Of a stretch of DNA of 64,000 nt, positions 42,997 through 51,526 are shown in pieces. Source of the stretch: Fibrella aquatilis (GTDB taxonomy: Bacteria > Bacteroidota > Bacteroidia > Cytophagales > Spirosomataceae). Both the position numbers and the translations under genes were made by a program. Position 1 is the stretch's first letter. Each line of letters opens with the position of its first letter. The notes beneath the pieces are model-generated. The model saw only the letters and a list, made by a program, of their open reading frames with translations, made no database searches and was not told the origin of the DNA. The stretch is taken from contig NZ_JAFMYU010000006.1 in NCBI RefSeq assembly GCF_017353255.1, positions 1 to 64,000 of the forward strand. Reading direction: 5' to 3'.

Positions 42997-43012
42997 TGAC
43001 AGCCCTATGTCA
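42997..43012. promoter_or_regulatory. TGACA-N6-TGTCA palindrome in the divergent region
   Basis: A 5-bp inverted repeat, TGACA (42997-43001) and TGTCA (43008-43012), lies between the two TTTGGT/ACCAAA sites. It could bind a dimeric regulator, but a site this short can occur by chance. Confidence 0.35.
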
Positions 43013-43096
43013 GCAGGTTTTTTAAAGTATTAGTCTACAAAATAACTATATCAAGTGGACCATTTAGTAGGTTCGCCTCTCCCCTATCCTGACAGG

Positions 43097-43129
43097 AACG
43101 TTTGGTTGAAACAAGACCAACCAAACGTT
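43097..43129. promoter_or_regulatory. 12-bp operator/hairpin directly abutting the lipase start codon
   Basis: AACGTTTGGTTG (43097-43108) and CAACCAAACGTT (43118-43129) are perfect reverse complements with a 9-nt spacer. The second arm ends at the base before the ATG (43130). It can act as a DNA operator or as an mRNA hairpin that hides the initiation region. Confidence 0.7.
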
Positions 43130-44230
43130 ATGAGAAACCTGCGTACTATTGTTTCATTTCTGACCACAGCAACCACCCTTGCGGTGGCCCTGACCGTCAC
43201 TTCCTGCGAGGAACGCGACCTGCCCGGTCAGCGAATTATCCAGTCGAACAGTCCCAAGCCAGACTGGGGCCCGACCATTACCCCGCAGATGCTGGCCATT
43301 ATAGAGGAGTTGGGTCGGCTGGCCCCCACACCCATTGACCAGCTTACGCCGCAGCAGGCCCGGCAGCAGCCGTCGTTTAAGGATGCCGTTAATTCATTAC
43401 TCGACAAAAACAACGTACCCCGCCCCACGGCCAACGTGACCATCAGCGAACGCCAGATCCCGGGCTATAACAACGTACCCATTCGCGTGAAGATTTACAC
43501 GCCAAATACGGGTCCGTCTGTAAAGCCTGTGCTGGTCTATTACCACGGTGGTGGCTGGGTTATTGGCAGCCCAGAAGTGTATGAATACTCGACGCTGGCC
43601 CTGGCGCAGTCGACGGGAGCGGTAGTGGTATCGGTAGACTACCGGCTCTCGCCCGAGAACAAGTTTCCCATTGCGCACGAAGATGCCTTCGCGGCTTATA
43701 AGTGGGTAAAAAACAACGCATCACAGATTGGCGGTGATGCGGCCAAAGTGGCCGTAGGTGGCGAAAGCGCGGGGGGTAATATGGCCATCACGACCAGTAT
43801 GCTGGCCCGCGACCGGGGTGTAGCCCTGCCCGTGCACATTCTGGCGGTGTTTCCTGTGGCGAATAACGACCTGAACACAGCCTCCTATCAGAAATATGCC
43901 AATGCCAAACCGTTGAACAAGGCGGGCATTGTGTATTTCACAAACAACTATTTCAATTCCCCCGCTGATGGTGACAGCCCACTGATCTCGCTCGTCGACG
44001 TGGCGAATTTGAAGGGACTACCCGGTACGACCATCATTGCTGCCGAGATTGATCCGCTGCAAACCGAAGGTATGCAACTCCGCGACGTGATGCGGGCGCA
44101 GGGGGTGACTGTCACCTACCAACTCTATACCGGTATCACGCATGAATTCTTCGGCATGTACGCTATCCTCCCCGAAGCACAGCAAGCTCAAACGCTGGCA
44201 GCCACGCAGTTGATCAATGCGTTTAAGTAA
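43130..44230 (+). CDS. Exported alpha/beta hydrolase of the hormone-sensitive-lipase family
   Basis: A 366-residue protein. The N-terminus is a signal ending VTSCEE, so it may be a lipoprotein (Cys at about 26). The HSL oxyanion motif HGGGW (YYHGGGWVIGSP, about residue 142) and the nucleophile in GGESAGGN (about 210) are present; DPLQTEG and HEFFGMYA supply the acid and His. Predicted to cleave short acyl esters. The start is fixed by the operator-like hairpin directly before the ATG. Its stop is directly followed by an inverted repeat that fills the gap to the convergent alcohol dehydrogenase. Confidence 0.87.
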   Translation: MRNLRTIVSFLTTATTLAVALTVTSCEERDLPGQRIIQSNSPKPDWGPTITPQMLAIIEELGRLAPTPIDQLTPQQARQQPSFKDAVNSLLDKNNVPRPTANVTISERQIPGYNNVPIRVKIYTPNTGPSVKPVLVYYHGGGWVIGSPEVYEYSTLALAQSTGAVVVSVDYRLSPENKFPIAHEDAFAAYKWVKNNASQIGGDAAKVAVGGESAGGNMAITTSMLARDRGVALPVHILAVFPVANNDLNTASYQKYANAKPLNKAGIVYFTNNYFNSPADGDSPLISLVDVANLKGLPGTTIIAAEIDPLQTEGMQLRDVMRAQGVTVTYQLYTGITHEFFGMYAILPEAQQAQTLAATQLINAFK

Positions 44231-44330
44231 GGAAGTCTTCTGTTTATAGTTTGCTGTCTTCTGTTGCTACGAGCTGGTGTGGGCTGACGCACGGCAACAA
44301 AAGACAGTAAACTATAAACAGAAGACTTCC
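44231..44330. repeat. 36-bp-arm inverted repeat exactly filling a convergent intergenic gap
   Basis: Arms 44231-44266 and 44295-44330 have two mismatches. They consist of the words GTCTTCTGTTTATAG and TTGCTGTCTTCTGTTG; the loop holds GCTGACGCACGGC. The first base follows the lipase stop codon, and the last is one base from the ADH stop codon (44332). Confidence 0.95.
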
Positions 44331-44331
44331 T

Positions 44332-45375
44332 TTACAATGTTGCCATGTCGATGACGAACCGGTAGCGCACGTCGCCGCGCACCATGCGGTCGTAGGAGGG
44401 CGTAATATCCTTTATATCAATGAGTTCAATATCTGACACAATGCCTTTTTCGGCGCAGTAGTCCAGCATCTCCTGGGTTTCGGCAATACCGCCGATGCTT
44501 GACCCGGCCAGGCTCTTGCGCCCGTTAACCACCCCAAAGGCCGGAAACTGAATCGCCTCAGACGGCAAACCGACTACAATATGCACCCCGTCGCGGCGGA
44601 GAAGTGAGAGGTAAAAGCGGAAATCGTGCGGAGCCGATACCGTGTCGATGATGAAATCAAACGATCCTTTCACGGCCCGCACCTGCTCTTTATCAGACGT
44701 GACAACGAAATGGTGCGCACCCAGCTTTTTGGCATCGGCCTCCTTGTCGGGCGACGTGCTCAACACCGTTACGTCGGCACCAAACGCCACGCCAAACTTA
44801 ACGGCCATGTGGCCTAGTCCGCCCAGACCCAAAACAGCCAGTTTATGGCCCGGACCTACGTTCCAGTGCCGCAGGGGCGAATAGGTAGTGATGCCCGCAC
44901 ACAGCAGCGGAGCTACGGCGGGGAGCGACAGCTTGTCTGACACGTGCAACACGAAGTCTTCATTCACCACAATGGTGTTGGAATAGCCGCCGTAAGTCGG
45001 CGTTTTTTTATCGCGCTCGTAGCTGTTGTAGGTGCCGGTGTTACCTTTCAAACAATACTGCTCAAGCCCATCCTGGCAGTTTTCGCAGGTGCGGCACGAG
45101 TCGACCATGCAGCCCGTGCCAGCCAGGTCGCCCACCTTGAACTTGGTCACGTGTTCGCCCACGGCCACCACCTTACCCACAATTTCGTGGCCTGGCACCA
45201 TGGGGAATATGCCCGGAAACCAGTCGTTTTTGATTTGGTGAAGATCGGAGTGGCACACGCCACAGTACATAATATCGAACTGCACATCATGGGGACCCAC
45301 CTCGCGACGCTCGAAATCCCAGGGGGCTAAATCACTCGTTGCCGACTGTGCGGCGTAACTTTTTGCTGCAATCAT
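44332..45375 (-). CDS. Zinc-dependent NAD(P) alcohol dehydrogenase (cinnamyl-type)
   Basis: A 347-residue medium-chain dehydrogenase. Catalytic zinc ligands are in CGVCHSDLHQ (Cys38, His region) and PGHEIVGKV (about 60). Structural zinc is bound by the cysteines in DSCRTCENCQDGLEQYC (about 90-106). The cofactor motif is LGLGGLGHMAVK (about 180). It is of the YahK/CAD type, NADP-dependent reduction of aldehydes being likely. It is probably the second gene of an operon behind the carboxylesterase, whose stop is 4 bp from its start, so ester cleavage and alcohol/aldehyde turnover may be linked. Confidence 0.9.
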   Translation of the reverse strand: MIAAKSYAAQSATSDLAPWDFERREVGPHDVQFDIMYCGVCHSDLHQIKNDWFPGIFPMVPGHEIVGKVVAVGEHVTKFKVGDLAGTGCMVDSCRTCENCQDGLEQYCLKGNTGTYNSYERDKKTPTYGGYSNTIVVNEDFVLHVSDKLSLPAVAPLLCAGITTYSPLRHWNVGPGHKLAVLGLGGLGHMAVKFGVAFGADVTVLSTSPDKEADAKKLGAHHFVVTSDKEQVRAVKGSFDFIIDTVSAPHDFRFYLSLLRRDGVHIVVGLPSEAIQFPAFGVVNGRKSLAGSSIGGIAETQEMLDYCAEKGIVSDIELIDIKDITPSYDRMVRGDVRYRFVIDMATL

Positions 45376-45379
45376 ATTT

Positions 45380-47014
45380 TTATTTCGTGACCATCTGGTC
45401 CAGGAAAAGATAACGATCCCGGTGGCCCTCTTGTTGGGCCTGTGTGTGTACGTCGATGTGCATGACAGGGGCAGGTTTACCGGGCGTTACGGCATCCCAG
45501 CGGGGCATCCCAGCTTTGTTGGGGTTACCCGTCTTGATGAAATTAGCAAAATAGGCCATCATCGTCTTCGACACGTTTTGGTCGTCGGCGGTCCAGGCGT
45601 AGACCTTGTTGGACCCCAGATTACCCATCGCATACTCAATCTCGGCCGAGTGTACGGCTCCCTTTGGTGGTGCCTGTTTTGGCGCTGCCGCATCGGTGTT
45701 TTTCACTACGCCACCCGCCAGGCCTGCCGTGGCGTTGCCCATTTCGGGCACCATGGCCGGGCGCGGGCGGGCGTAGAAGTAGCGGTATACGGGCTTGCCG
45801 CCGGTCTGGCTGTGGAGGTCGGTCCATTTCCAGGTGCTGAAACCAATAAACCGGTCACCGGCCAGATCGGTAGCCACCTGCTCCACGTCGGCGTCGGTGG
45901 TGGCGGTGTAGTGCTTCAGGGCCTCGGTGGCCCGGTCGCCGTAGAGTTTTTGAACCGCTTTGGTATAGTTGGCTACCGTAGGCGCATCAGCACCCAGTAC
46001 CAGTTTATAGGTCATCTCTTCCGAATTCCAGCCCGCCAGCAGGGGTACGTGGGCCTGTTCACCCGCCGTGAAAATAGCCAGCACCGGCTTGGGGAAGAAG
46101 TAGCCATCTACGCAGGGGCCGAAGCGGGGCGTAGTGGGGCGGGCGGTGGTTTCCAGCAGCTGGTCGCCCGGCATAGCCCGCAGTGCAGCCAGCGTGGGTG
46201 CCCCAATGCTTTCGCCAAATTTTACACCAATAGCCTCGGCATCGGCCAGAGTAACGGGGGTGAGCGTGCCCAGCAACGACCCGCTTTCGCCGATGGCACC
46301 CGCAATAAGGTTTCTTGACAGCGGCGAGGCCATCTGCGCACTCACCGACGTTGACCCCGCCGACTCGCCCGCAATGGTCACGCGCTTGGGATCACCACCA
46401 AAAGCGGCAATATTTTGCTGCACCCACGCCAGCGCGGCCTGCTGATCCAACAACCCATAGTTACCCGACGCGTGATTGGGCGATTCGTTGGTCAGTTCGG
46501 GGTGGGCCATGAAGCCAAACACACCCAGCCGGTAGTTGACCGTGAGGGTTACGATACCCTGCCGGGCCATCGCCTCGCCGTCGTAGCGGGGTTCCGAACC
46601 GTCGCCGGCCATGTAGCCACCACCATAGAAATAGACCAGTACGGGCAGTTTTTCGGCGGGCGATTTGGCGGGTGTCCAGACGTTGAGGTACAGGCAATCT
46701 TCTTTTACGCCGTCAGACCGGAAGTTCATGTCGCCAAAAATGGCCCGCTGCATGGCGCGTGGTCCGAAGGTTTGCGCCCGCCGCACTCCCGACCAATTTT
46801 TGGCGGGTTGTGGCTCCCGCCAGCGCAGGTTGCCCACGGGCGGGGCAGCAAACGGAATGCCTTTAAAAGAGCGCAGGCCACCGGTTTCGGCCACACCTTC
46901 CAGAATGCCGTTGGCAATTTGAACGCGAGGAGCTACATCGGTTTTAATAGATTGGGCTTGGGCAAGGGTGGTGAGACCCACACAGGCCAGCAGTACAGAT
47001 AGGGTGGTTTTCAT
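45380..47014 (-). CDS. Exported type B carboxylesterase
   Basis: A 544-residue enzyme with signal peptide MKTTLSVLLACVGLTTLAQAQ. It has the carboxylesterase/cholinesterase pattern: FKGIPFAAPPVGNLRW, EDCLYLNVWTP, the oxyanion region YFYGGGYMAG, and the nucleophile in VTIAGESAGSTSVSAQM (about residue 220). The acid is expected near NSEEMTY (about 340) and the His near the C-terminal VHSAEIEYAM (about 450). It should hydrolyse esters outside the cytoplasm. It forms an operon with the alcohol dehydrogenase. Confidence 0.9.
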   Translation of the reverse strand: MKTTLSVLLACVGLTTLAQAQSIKTDVAPRVQIANGILEGVAETGGLRSFKGIPFAAPPVGNLRWREPQPAKNWSGVRRAQTFGPRAMQRAIFGDMNFRSDGVKEDCLYLNVWTPAKSPAEKLPVLVYFYGGGYMAGDGSEPRYDGEAMARQGIVTLTVNYRLGVFGFMAHPELTNESPNHASGNYGLLDQQAALAWVQQNIAAFGGDPKRVTIAGESAGSTSVSAQMASPLSRNLIAGAIGESGSLLGTLTPVTLADAEAIGVKFGESIGAPTLAALRAMPGDQLLETTARPTTPRFGPCVDGYFFPKPVLAIFTAGEQAHVPLLAGWNSEEMTYKLVLGADAPTVANYTKAVQKLYGDRATEALKHYTATTDADVEQVATDLAGDRFIGFSTWKWTDLHSQTGGKPVYRYFYARPRPAMVPEMGNATAGLAGGVVKNTDAAAPKQAPPKGAVHSAEIEYAMGNLGSNKVYAWTADDQNVSKTMMAYFANFIKTGNPNKAGMPRWDAVTPGKPAPVMHIDVHTQAQQEGHRDRYLFLDQMVTK

Positions 47015-47087
47015 ATGGTACTGGGAAGGTTAGTACGAAGCAAGTAAAGGGGCCGGGAATTGGGAAATACTGGTATCTTGGGTAGCC

Positions 47088-47999
47088 ATGACCAAATCGA
47101 TCTATCTCTTCGTCCTGCTTGTGCTACCGTTGGGGGTAATGGCACAGCAGCCCACCACCGCGCCAACCCGTGCGGCTTCCCTTCACACACTCCGGCAGCA
47201 GCTTAATGGGCTAACCCAACCCGCACAGGGCCGAGTGGGCATGGCAGCACTGGTGCTCGAAACCGGCGATACGCTGTCTATACGCGGCAACGAGCGGTTT
47301 CCGATGCAGAGCGTCTACAAATTTCCCATCGGCATGGCCGTGTTGCACCAGGTTGACCAGGGAAAACTGTCGCTTAACCAACTCATCCACGTCGACAAGG
47401 GCGAGTATGTGGGCAGCAAACAGCACAGCCCCATCCGCGACAGCCTGCCCGGCGGCATCGACATCCGCATCGGCGACTTGCTGCGCTATGCCGTTTCGCA
47501 AAGCGACGGGTCAGCTTCAGACGTGCTCATGCGCCTGGTGGGCGGGCCAACGGCGATTATGGCTTATTTGAAAAGCCTGAACATCAATAGTATACGGGTG
47601 TTGAATACCGAAAAAGAACTGGGCCGCGACAACACCGTGCAATATGTCAACTGGGCCACACCCACGGGCATGGTAGGGCTACTGAAAGCTGTGCAACAGG
47701 GCCGGGGCCTCTCGCCTGCCAGCCGGGCGCTTCTGCTGCGCCTCATGACCGAAACCCCCACCGGCCCCAACCGCCTCAAAAGCCTGTTGCCACCGGGCAC
47801 GGTGGTGGCACATAAGACCGGCTCTTCCGGCACCGTGGCCAACCTCACCGCCGCCACCAACGACGTAGGCCTGATTACCCTCCCCAACGGCCACCACCTC
47901 GCCCTCGCCGTCTTCGTGTCCGATTCCAAAGCCGCCCCCCCCACCCGCGAAGCCGTCATCGCCAATATGGCGAAGGTGGTTTGGGAGCATTGTCGGTGA
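47088..47999 (+). CDS. Class A beta-lactamase
   Basis: A 303-residue periplasmic enzyme with signal peptide MTKSIYLFVLLVLPLGVMAQ. Active-site elements are the Ser-x-x-Lys in MQSVYKFPI (nucleophile, about residue 75), SDG in VSQSDGSASD (SDN position, Gly in place of Asn), the general-base Glu in NTEKELGRD and the KTG triad in VAHKTGSSGT (about 245). The layout resembles Bacteroidota class A2 enzymes (CfxA/CepA, PER/VEB group). The SDG variant should change the profile but SDG and SDS forms exist in functional enzymes. A TATCTTGG -7-like box lies 6 bp before the ATG. No LysR regulator is adjacent. Confidence 0.9.
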   Translation: MTKSIYLFVLLVLPLGVMAQQPTTAPTRAASLHTLRQQLNGLTQPAQGRVGMAALVLETGDTLSIRGNERFPMQSVYKFPIGMAVLHQVDQGKLSLNQLIHVDKGEYVGSKQHSPIRDSLPGGIDIRIGDLLRYAVSQSDGSASDVLMRLVGGPTAIMAYLKSLNINSIRVLNTEKELGRDNTVQYVNWATPTGMVGLLKAVQQGRGLSPASRALLLRLMTETPTGPNRLKSLLPPGTVVAHKTGSSGTVANLTAATNDVGLITLPNGHHLALAVFVSDSKAAPPTREAVIANMAKVVWEHCR

Positions 48000-48028
48000 G
48001 AGGTTATTACTATCGACTGACTATCGAC

Positions 48029-48132
48029 AATATAGCTTTAGGCTTCGCGCTTTCGGCCCTTCAACTAGGCCGGTCCGCCGGTGCGGTCCCCGACAGGCTC
48101 AGGGCCGAAAGCGCGAAGCCTAAAGCTATATT
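48029..48132. repeat. Perfect 32-bp intergenic inverted repeat with CGGTCCGCCG loop
   Basis: Arms 48029-48060 and 48101-48132 are exact reverse complements around a 40-nt loop that contains the module CGGTCCGCCGG and CGGTCCCCG. The arm reads from AATATAGCTTTAGG inward to CGCGCTTTCGGCCC. Flanking bases add the GACTATCGAC word. It is between the beta-lactamase and the XRE gene on the same strand. Confidence 0.94.
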
Positions 48133-48158
48133 GCTGTTGAGATGTTAACTGTCACTTT

Positions 48159-48686
48159 ATGAGCAACGCACACAAACCACGGTTGCCCTGGATTGCCAAG
48201 CTTCTAGCCATCGAACCGTTCAACATTACGGCGCTATGGACAACCTCAGAAATTCGGCAAATTGCCTTTGCTCCACTTTTCGATCAGTGGAAACAAGAAA
48301 ACGACGTTCAGCTTTTCCCACTTTTTGATGCCGATACGTTTAGTCAAGTCACTATTTCCCAGTCTAATACGTTGTCGTGGCCTACGATCACTGTACAAAT
48401 TAGACTAGCCAAACGGGTTATCGAAGAGCCGTTAGAGTTAGACCCAGATGAATTATATCGTAACAGCACATTGGCACAAAAAACGCAACGGCTAGATGTG
48501 GGAAACCTACTGCGAGAAGCCCGCGAAGCCGCTGGTTTGTCACAGACAGAAGTAGCCGCCAAGAGTGGTACATCCAGAAACTATATCTCCCGGATAGAGA
48601 ACGGCAAATCGGATATACAGTTAGAAACGCTGAACAAAATTGTGCAGTTGGGTATGGGCAAGCAGGTACACCTTGACATTGCTTAA
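48159..48686 (+). CDS. DUF2442-XRE fusion transcriptional regulator
   Basis: A 175-residue protein. Residues 12-105 follow DUF2442 (LDPDELYRNS at the end, FSQVTISQSNTLSWPTITVQI in the middle). Residues about 115-170 are an XRE HTH (LREAREAAGLSQTEVAAKSGTSRNYISRIENGKSD). DUF2442 proteins are often antitoxin-like partners of DUF4160 proteins; no such neighbour is present here. The gene is AT-richer than its flanks. It ends 18 bp from the convergent helicase stop. Confidence 0.82.
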   Translation: MSNAHKPRLPWIAKLLAIEPFNITALWTTSEIRQIAFAPLFDQWKQENDVQLFPLFDADTFSQVTISQSNTLSWPTITVQIRLAKRVIEEPLELDPDELYRNSTLAQKTQRLDVGNLLREAREAAGLSQTEVAAKSGTSRNYISRIENGKSDIQLETLNKIVQLGMGKQVHLDIA

Positions 48687-48704
48687 CCGATACCTCCAAC
48701 TAAC

Positions 48705-50024
48705 TCACCGCGCCACTTCGATCTTGTACTTCTTGCCCTTCATTTTTTCGTGCTGAATCCGGTTCAGCAGGCCGTCTAATTTGGTGGCGCGGACAGCGGC
48801 GAAGGAGATGAAGTCCTGCACGTCGATGCGGCCGAGGTCCTCCTTGGCGAGTTGCCCTTTCTGGGCGAAAAATCCCACGATATCCACTTTGTTGAGCTTG
48901 TTTTTCTTGCCTCCGCTGATGTAGACCGTCACGAAATCGGGCGGTTTGGGCAGGCTCGTTTTGGCCGGAAGCGTTACTTCGTCCAGGTTGTCGGGCAGGA
49001 AAAACGGGCGTGGCTCGTCCGACGTCATAATCACGAAGGCGGTGCCGGTGGTCTCCATCCGGGCCGTGCGCCCGTTGCGGTGGGTGAACTCGTGGGGATG
49101 CTGCGGCAATTGAAAATGTACCACGTACTTCATGTCGGGAATGTCTAATCCTCTGGCTGCCAGATCGGTAGTGACCAGATAGCGGACACTACCGTTGCGA
49201 AACTGGAGCAGCGCCCGTTCGCGGTCGTCCTGTTCCAGCCCGCCGTGATACACCATCGTGCGGATGCCCCGGTCGGTGAGGGTGTCGCGGATTTGGTCGG
49301 TGGTGTCGCGGAGGTTGCAGAAGATGATGGCGGGTTCAGAATCGAGCGTACCGAGCAGCCGGAACAGCGTGTCGAACTTGTCCTGTCCAGCCTTTACCAG
49401 CTTGACGGTCAGGGTCGGTTCGGCATCCTCGTCGGGGCGGAAGGTGAGTTTGGCGGGGCGGTTCAGTCCCACAAAATCAGGGATACTGATGCCCGACGTG
49501 GCCGACACCAGCACCCGCTGACGGAGGCTGGTCAGCCCCTGAATAATAAACGCCATTTCGTCCTGAAACCCCAACGTCAGCGACTTGTCGAACTCATCAA
49601 GCACGAGCGTATGGATGCCCTCGGTATCAAATGTTTTTCGGTCTATATGGTCGGCAATGCGGCCGGGGGTGCCAATGAGCAGGGCGGGCGGGTTGCTCAG
49701 GTTCTTGATTTCGGTGGTCATGTCGTGCCCCCCGTAGCACACGTTAACCTTATAGCCGGTCGCCATTTTTTTCCACACCTGCTCAATCTGCAAGGCCAGT
49801 TCCCGCGAGGGCGACAGGATCAGGCACTGCACCGTAGTCTGCTCAGGATCAAGCAGTTTCAACACCGGTAGCAGAAAACCAACCGTCTTGCCCGACCCCG
49901 TGGGCGACACCAGAAACGTATCGGTACCGGGCGTAATGGCCTGTTGGGCAGCCAATTGCATTTTGTTCAGGGTCGAAATGCCAAGATTAGCCAAAACGGC
50001 TTCGGGCGATGGTGTCGTATTCAT
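48705..50024 (-). CDS. DEAD-box RNA helicase with DbpA-type RNA-binding tail, DEFD motif II
   Basis: A 439-residue SF2 helicase. Q-motif near the start (LNKMQLAAQQAI), Walker A SPTGSGKTVGF, PSRELALQIE, motif II LDEFDKS (Phe in place of Ala), SAT, and C-terminal motifs TTDLAARGLDIP and HRNGRTAR. The last 75 residues (VTVYISGGKKNKLNKVDIVGFFAQKG) fit a DbpA RNA-recognition domain, so an rRNA or ribosome-assembly role is plausible. The minus-strand TACCTTTG box lies 5 bp before the ATG, predicting an almost leaderless mRNA. It is divergent from another DEAD-box helicase. Confidence 0.88.
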   Translation of the reverse strand: MNTTPSPEAVLANLGISTLNKMQLAAQQAITPGTDTFLVSPTGSGKTVGFLLPVLKLLDPEQTTVQCLILSPSRELALQIEQVWKKMATGYKVNVCYGGHDMTTEIKNLSNPPALLIGTPGRIADHIDRKTFDTEGIHTLVLDEFDKSLTLGFQDEMAFIIQGLTSLRQRVLVSATSGISIPDFVGLNRPAKLTFRPDEDAEPTLTVKLVKAGQDKFDTLFRLLGTLDSEPAIIFCNLRDTTDQIRDTLTDRGIRTMVYHGGLEQDDRERALLQFRNGSVRYLVTTDLAARGLDIPDMKYVVHFQLPQHPHEFTHRNGRTARMETTGTAFVIMTSDEPRPFFLPDNLDEVTLPAKTSLPKPPDFVTVYISGGKKNKLNKVDIVGFFAQKGQLAKEDLGRIDVQDFISFAAVRATKLDGLLNRIQHEKMKGKKYKIEVAR

Positions 50025-50029
50025 GCGAG

Positions 50030-50037
50030 CAAAGGTA
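50030..50037 (-). promoter_or_regulatory. TACCTTTG -7 box of the minus-strand helicase
   Basis: An exact TAnnTTTG octamer on the minus strand ending 5 bp before the ATG (50024). An identical box is found 73 bp away on the plus strand for the divergent helicase. No strong -33 TTG is seen. Confidence 0.5.
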
Positions 50038-50110
50038 CGGCGAAATGAGGGGTAGCGGCGGGTAGCTGAAACCTATCAGGTCTCCAGGACCTTATAGGTT
50101 TGTATGGCCG

Positions 50111-50118
50111 TACCTTTG
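50111..50118 (+). promoter_or_regulatory. TACCTTTG -7 box of the plus-strand helicase
   Basis: An exact TAnnTTTG octamer, 21 bp before the ATG at 50140. It is the same sequence as the -7 box of the divergent helicase. Confidence 0.5.
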
Positions 50119-50139
50119 CCCCATACAACCAATACCATT

Positions 50140-51468
50140 ATGACGTTTGCCGAACTGAATCTGACCAAGCCGCTACTGAATGCCCTGACCGACAAGGGCT
50201 ACGAGACCCCTACCGTGATTCAGGAAAAGGTGTATTCGGTGGTGATGTCAGGGCGCGACGTATGCGGCATTGCCCAGACGGGTACGGGCAAAACCTTTGC
50301 CTACCTCCTGCCCTGCCTGCGGCAATACCAGTTCACCAAAGACAAAACCCCGCAACTGCTCATCCTGGTACCCACCCGCGAGTTGGTGGTGCAGGTAGTA
50401 GAGGCCGTGCAGGAACTGACCACCTACATGAACATCGTGACGGTGGGCGTATATGGCGGCGTAAACCTGAAACCCCAGCAGGCGGCCGTCCACGCTGGTG
50501 CCGACGTGCTCGTGGCCACGCCCGGTCGGTTAGTCGATTTGCTGTCGGCAGGGGCAGTGAAGATGAAAGCGCTAAAACGGCTGGTCATCGACGAAGTAGA
50601 CGAGATGCTGAATCTGGGATTCCGGGCGCAACTGAAGGTGATTCTGGACCTACTGCCCCCCAAACGGCAGAACCTGCTGTTCTCGGCCACCCTCACCGAC
50701 GAGGTAGAGGCCCTGATGAACACCTACTTCAACGCCCCGATTCGGGTAGAGGCCGCGCCCGTAGGTACGCCCCTGACCAACATCCGGCAGTCGGCCTATG
50801 CGGTGCCGAACTTCTACACGAAAGTGAACCTGCTCAGCCTGCTGCTACGCACCCACTCCGACATGAACAAGGTGCTGGTCTTTGTGGCCACTAAACACCT
50901 CGCCGACGAGCTGGTGGAGGAAATGGACACGCAGTTGCCCGGTCAGGTGGGGGTCATTCACTCTAACAAAGCGCAGAATGCCCGTTTCGCCGCCGTCAAC
51001 GAATTTCAGGCGGGCACCATCCGGGTCCTGATCGCTACTGACATCATTGCCAGGGGGTTAGACATCGCCGAGGTGTCGCACGTGTTCAATTTCGACTTGC
51101 CCGAAGTACCCGAAAACTACATCCACCGCATTGGTCGCACGGGCCGCGCCGACCGGCCGGGGGTAGCTATCGCGTTTATCACCGAAGCCGAACGGGAGAA
51201 ACAAGCCGCCATTGAGGCGCTGATGAACTACGCCATTCCGGTGCTGCCGCTTCCCGACGACCTGGTCATTTCCAATGAGTTAACATTTGCCGAACAACCC
51301 CAGATCGACATGAAAACGATTCAGGTGAAGACGGTAAAGCGCGAAGACGTCGGCCCTGCGTTCCACGAAAAATCGGCTAAGAACCAGAAAGTCAACGTCC
51401 GCCGCGACTACGCCGCCGAAAAAATGCGCAAATACGGCCGGCCAATTAAGCGTAGCGGGAAAAAATGA
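50140..51468 (+). CDS. DEAD-box RNA helicase, DEVD motif II
   Basis: A 442-residue SF2 helicase. The Q motif is seen in TFAELNLTKPLLNAL and GYETPTVIQ; Walker A is AQTGTGKTFAY; motif II is IDEVDEML, with Val replacing Ala; FSATLTDEVEAL, ATDIIARGLDI and HRIGRTGRA complete the core. A basic C-terminal tail of about 40 residues (RRDYAAEKMRKYGRPIKRSGKK) should bind RNA. The ATG at 50140 places MTFAELNL at the N-terminus as in RhlE-type enzymes. Its stop codon overlaps the inverted repeat that leads to the next helicase. Confidence 0.88.
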   Translation: MTFAELNLTKPLLNALTDKGYETPTVIQEKVYSVVMSGRDVCGIAQTGTGKTFAYLLPCLRQYQFTKDKTPQLLILVPTRELVVQVVEAVQELTTYMNIVTVGVYGGVNLKPQQAAVHAGADVLVATPGRLVDLLSAGAVKMKALKRLVIDEVDEMLNLGFRAQLKVILDLLPPKRQNLLFSATLTDEVEALMNTYFNAPIRVEAAPVGTPLTNIRQSAYAVPNFYTKVNLLSLLLRTHSDMNKVLVFVATKHLADELVEEMDTQLPGQVGVIHSNKAQNARFAAVNEFQAGTIRVLIATDIIARGLDIAEVSHVFNFDLPEVPENYIHRIGRTGRADRPGVAIAFITEAEREKQAAIEALMNYAIPVLPLPDDLVISNELTFAEQPQIDMKTIQVKTVKREDVGPAFHEKSAKNQKVNVRRDYAAEKMRKYGRPIKRSGKK

Positions 51469-51510
51469 AGGGAATGTACAATGAATAATGTACAATGAAC
51501 ATTCCCTTCA
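51466..51510. repeat. Inverted repeat between two helicase genes, GTACAATG family
   Basis: TGAAGGGAATGT (51466-51477) pairs with ACATTCCCTTCA (51499-51510); the loop is made of GTACAATGAATAATG words. The TGA of the upstream helicase is the first codon of the left arm. Confidence 0.9.
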
Positions 51511-51526
51511 CTCATCACTAAAAAAA

